Assembly (NCBI GenBank): GCA_945903465.1
Contig: CAMDOF010000053.1
Span: 1 to 43,360 of the forward strand
Direction: 5' to 3'
DNA from: Opitutus sp. GAS368
Lineage (GTDB): Bacteria; Verrucomicrobiota; Verrucomicrobiia; Opitutales; Opitutaceae
Length of the DNA stretch: 43,360 nt
How positions within the stretch are numbered: the first letter of the stretch is position 1; every line of letters starts with the position of its first letter. Below the pieces are notes generated by a model. That model saw nothing but the letters and a program-made list of their open reading frames with translations. It was not told the DNA's origin and did not search any database. Below are positions 43,183-43,360 of this stretch, one piece after another. The translations under genes were made by a program, and so were the position numbers.

Positions 43183-43360
43183 AAGACGTGGTGATCGTCG
43201 GCGCGGGGCTGGCGGGCCTGACCTGCGCGCGGCGCTTACAAGCTGGCGGGTTGGACTGCGTGGTGCTGGAAGCGAGCGAGGCGGTCGGCGGTCGAGTGCG
43301 GACCGATCTGGTTGAAGGGTTTCAGCTGGATCGAGGCTTCCAAGTCCTTTTGACCGCGTA
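43179..43360 (+). CDS. FAD-dependent amine oxidase/desaturase-like protein, N-terminal part (cut by window edge)
   Basis: It starts at an ATG overlapping the renalase-like stop by 4 nt and runs off the right edge, with 60 residues visible. VVIVGAGLAGLTCARRL is the dinucleotide-binding loop and VVLEASEAVGGRVRTD the second FAD motif, followed by GFQLDRGFQVLLTAY. This is the opening of flavin amine oxidases and phytoene-desaturase-like enzymes; the short, RGFQVL-type start is common in the branch annotated as NAD(P)-binding FAD oxidoreductases near photolyase genes. The substrate is unknown. It is cut by the window and is otherwise intact. Confidence 0.88.
   Translation, partial: MKDVVIVGAGLAGLTCARRLQAGGLDCVVLEASEAVGGRVRTDLVEGFQLDRGFQVLLTA

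Overview
The window looks like a chromosome segment from a GC-rich member of the Verrucomicrobiota, most likely near Opitutaceae. This is inferred from gene content and was not tested by a search. The signs are large TonB-dependent receptors with an N-terminal carboxypeptidase-regulatory-like domain and a C-terminal GLRGSF end, paired PSD-domain cytochrome and DUF1552 genes, a DUF1080 protein, a bacterial ceramidase-type hydrolase, BNR sialidase-like proteins, Tat-type signals on catabolic enzymes, poor Shine-Dalgarno sequences, and long non-coding gaps. No rRNA, tRNA or CRISPR array was found.

Layout. 1-3214 (minus): a deoxyribose-type catabolic operon of deoC, a small zinc ribbon and two aldehyde dehydrogenases, the last cut by the window edge. 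3564-4046: an exported NTF2-like protein. 4633-7884: a TonB-dependent receptor. 8459-10684: a secreted serpin fused behind two repeats of a Verrucomicrobia-type beta domain. 11317-11913 (minus): an exported MsrA. 12091-13587 (minus): an APC amino-acid permease. 13894-15237: a PQQ-type beta-propeller. 15369-16697 (minus): a secreted metallo-beta-lactamase-fold hydrolase. 17471-19707: a translationally coupled DUF1080 and ceramidase-like pair.

20128-30650 (all minus) is the most coherent block. It holds an N-acetylneuraminate-lyase-like aldolase, a TonB-dependent receptor, a GntR/LacI hybrid regulator, two overlapping BNR sialidase-like exoenzymes, an RraA-type aldolase, and the C-terminal stump of a second TonB receptor. 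Together they suggest uptake and breakdown of sialic-acid-like or other acidic sugars: cleavage outside the cell, TonB-driven import, aldol cleavage inside, and ligand-controlled repression. A candidate 17-bp operator lies before the receptor and a candidate MITE lies between receptor and lyase.

30894-34232: a DUF1592 cytochrome-like and DUF1552 pair. 34238-34741: a small graveyard of mobile DNA, with an IS3 OrfA stump and a group II intron 3' remnant. 35213-36796: an FeS-type (6-4) photolyase. 37160-40615: three tightly spaced genes for a Tat-exported TIM-barrel protein, a DUF1624 membrane acyltransferase and an exported M14 carboxypeptidase. 40616-41694: a repeat-rich gap and a frameshifted pseudogene. 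41959-43360: a DUF2256 zinc protein and two overlapping FAD oxidoreductase genes, the last cut by the right edge. DUF2256 and such oxidoreductases are often found near cryptochrome/photolyase genes, so they may form a light-linked set with the photolyase.

The most unusual items are the serpin fusion, the sialate-type island with its hybrid regulator and operator, the group II intron relic, and the palindromic repeats at 40.6-40.8 kb. No single locus can be called a new defence or mobile system from this sequence alone.
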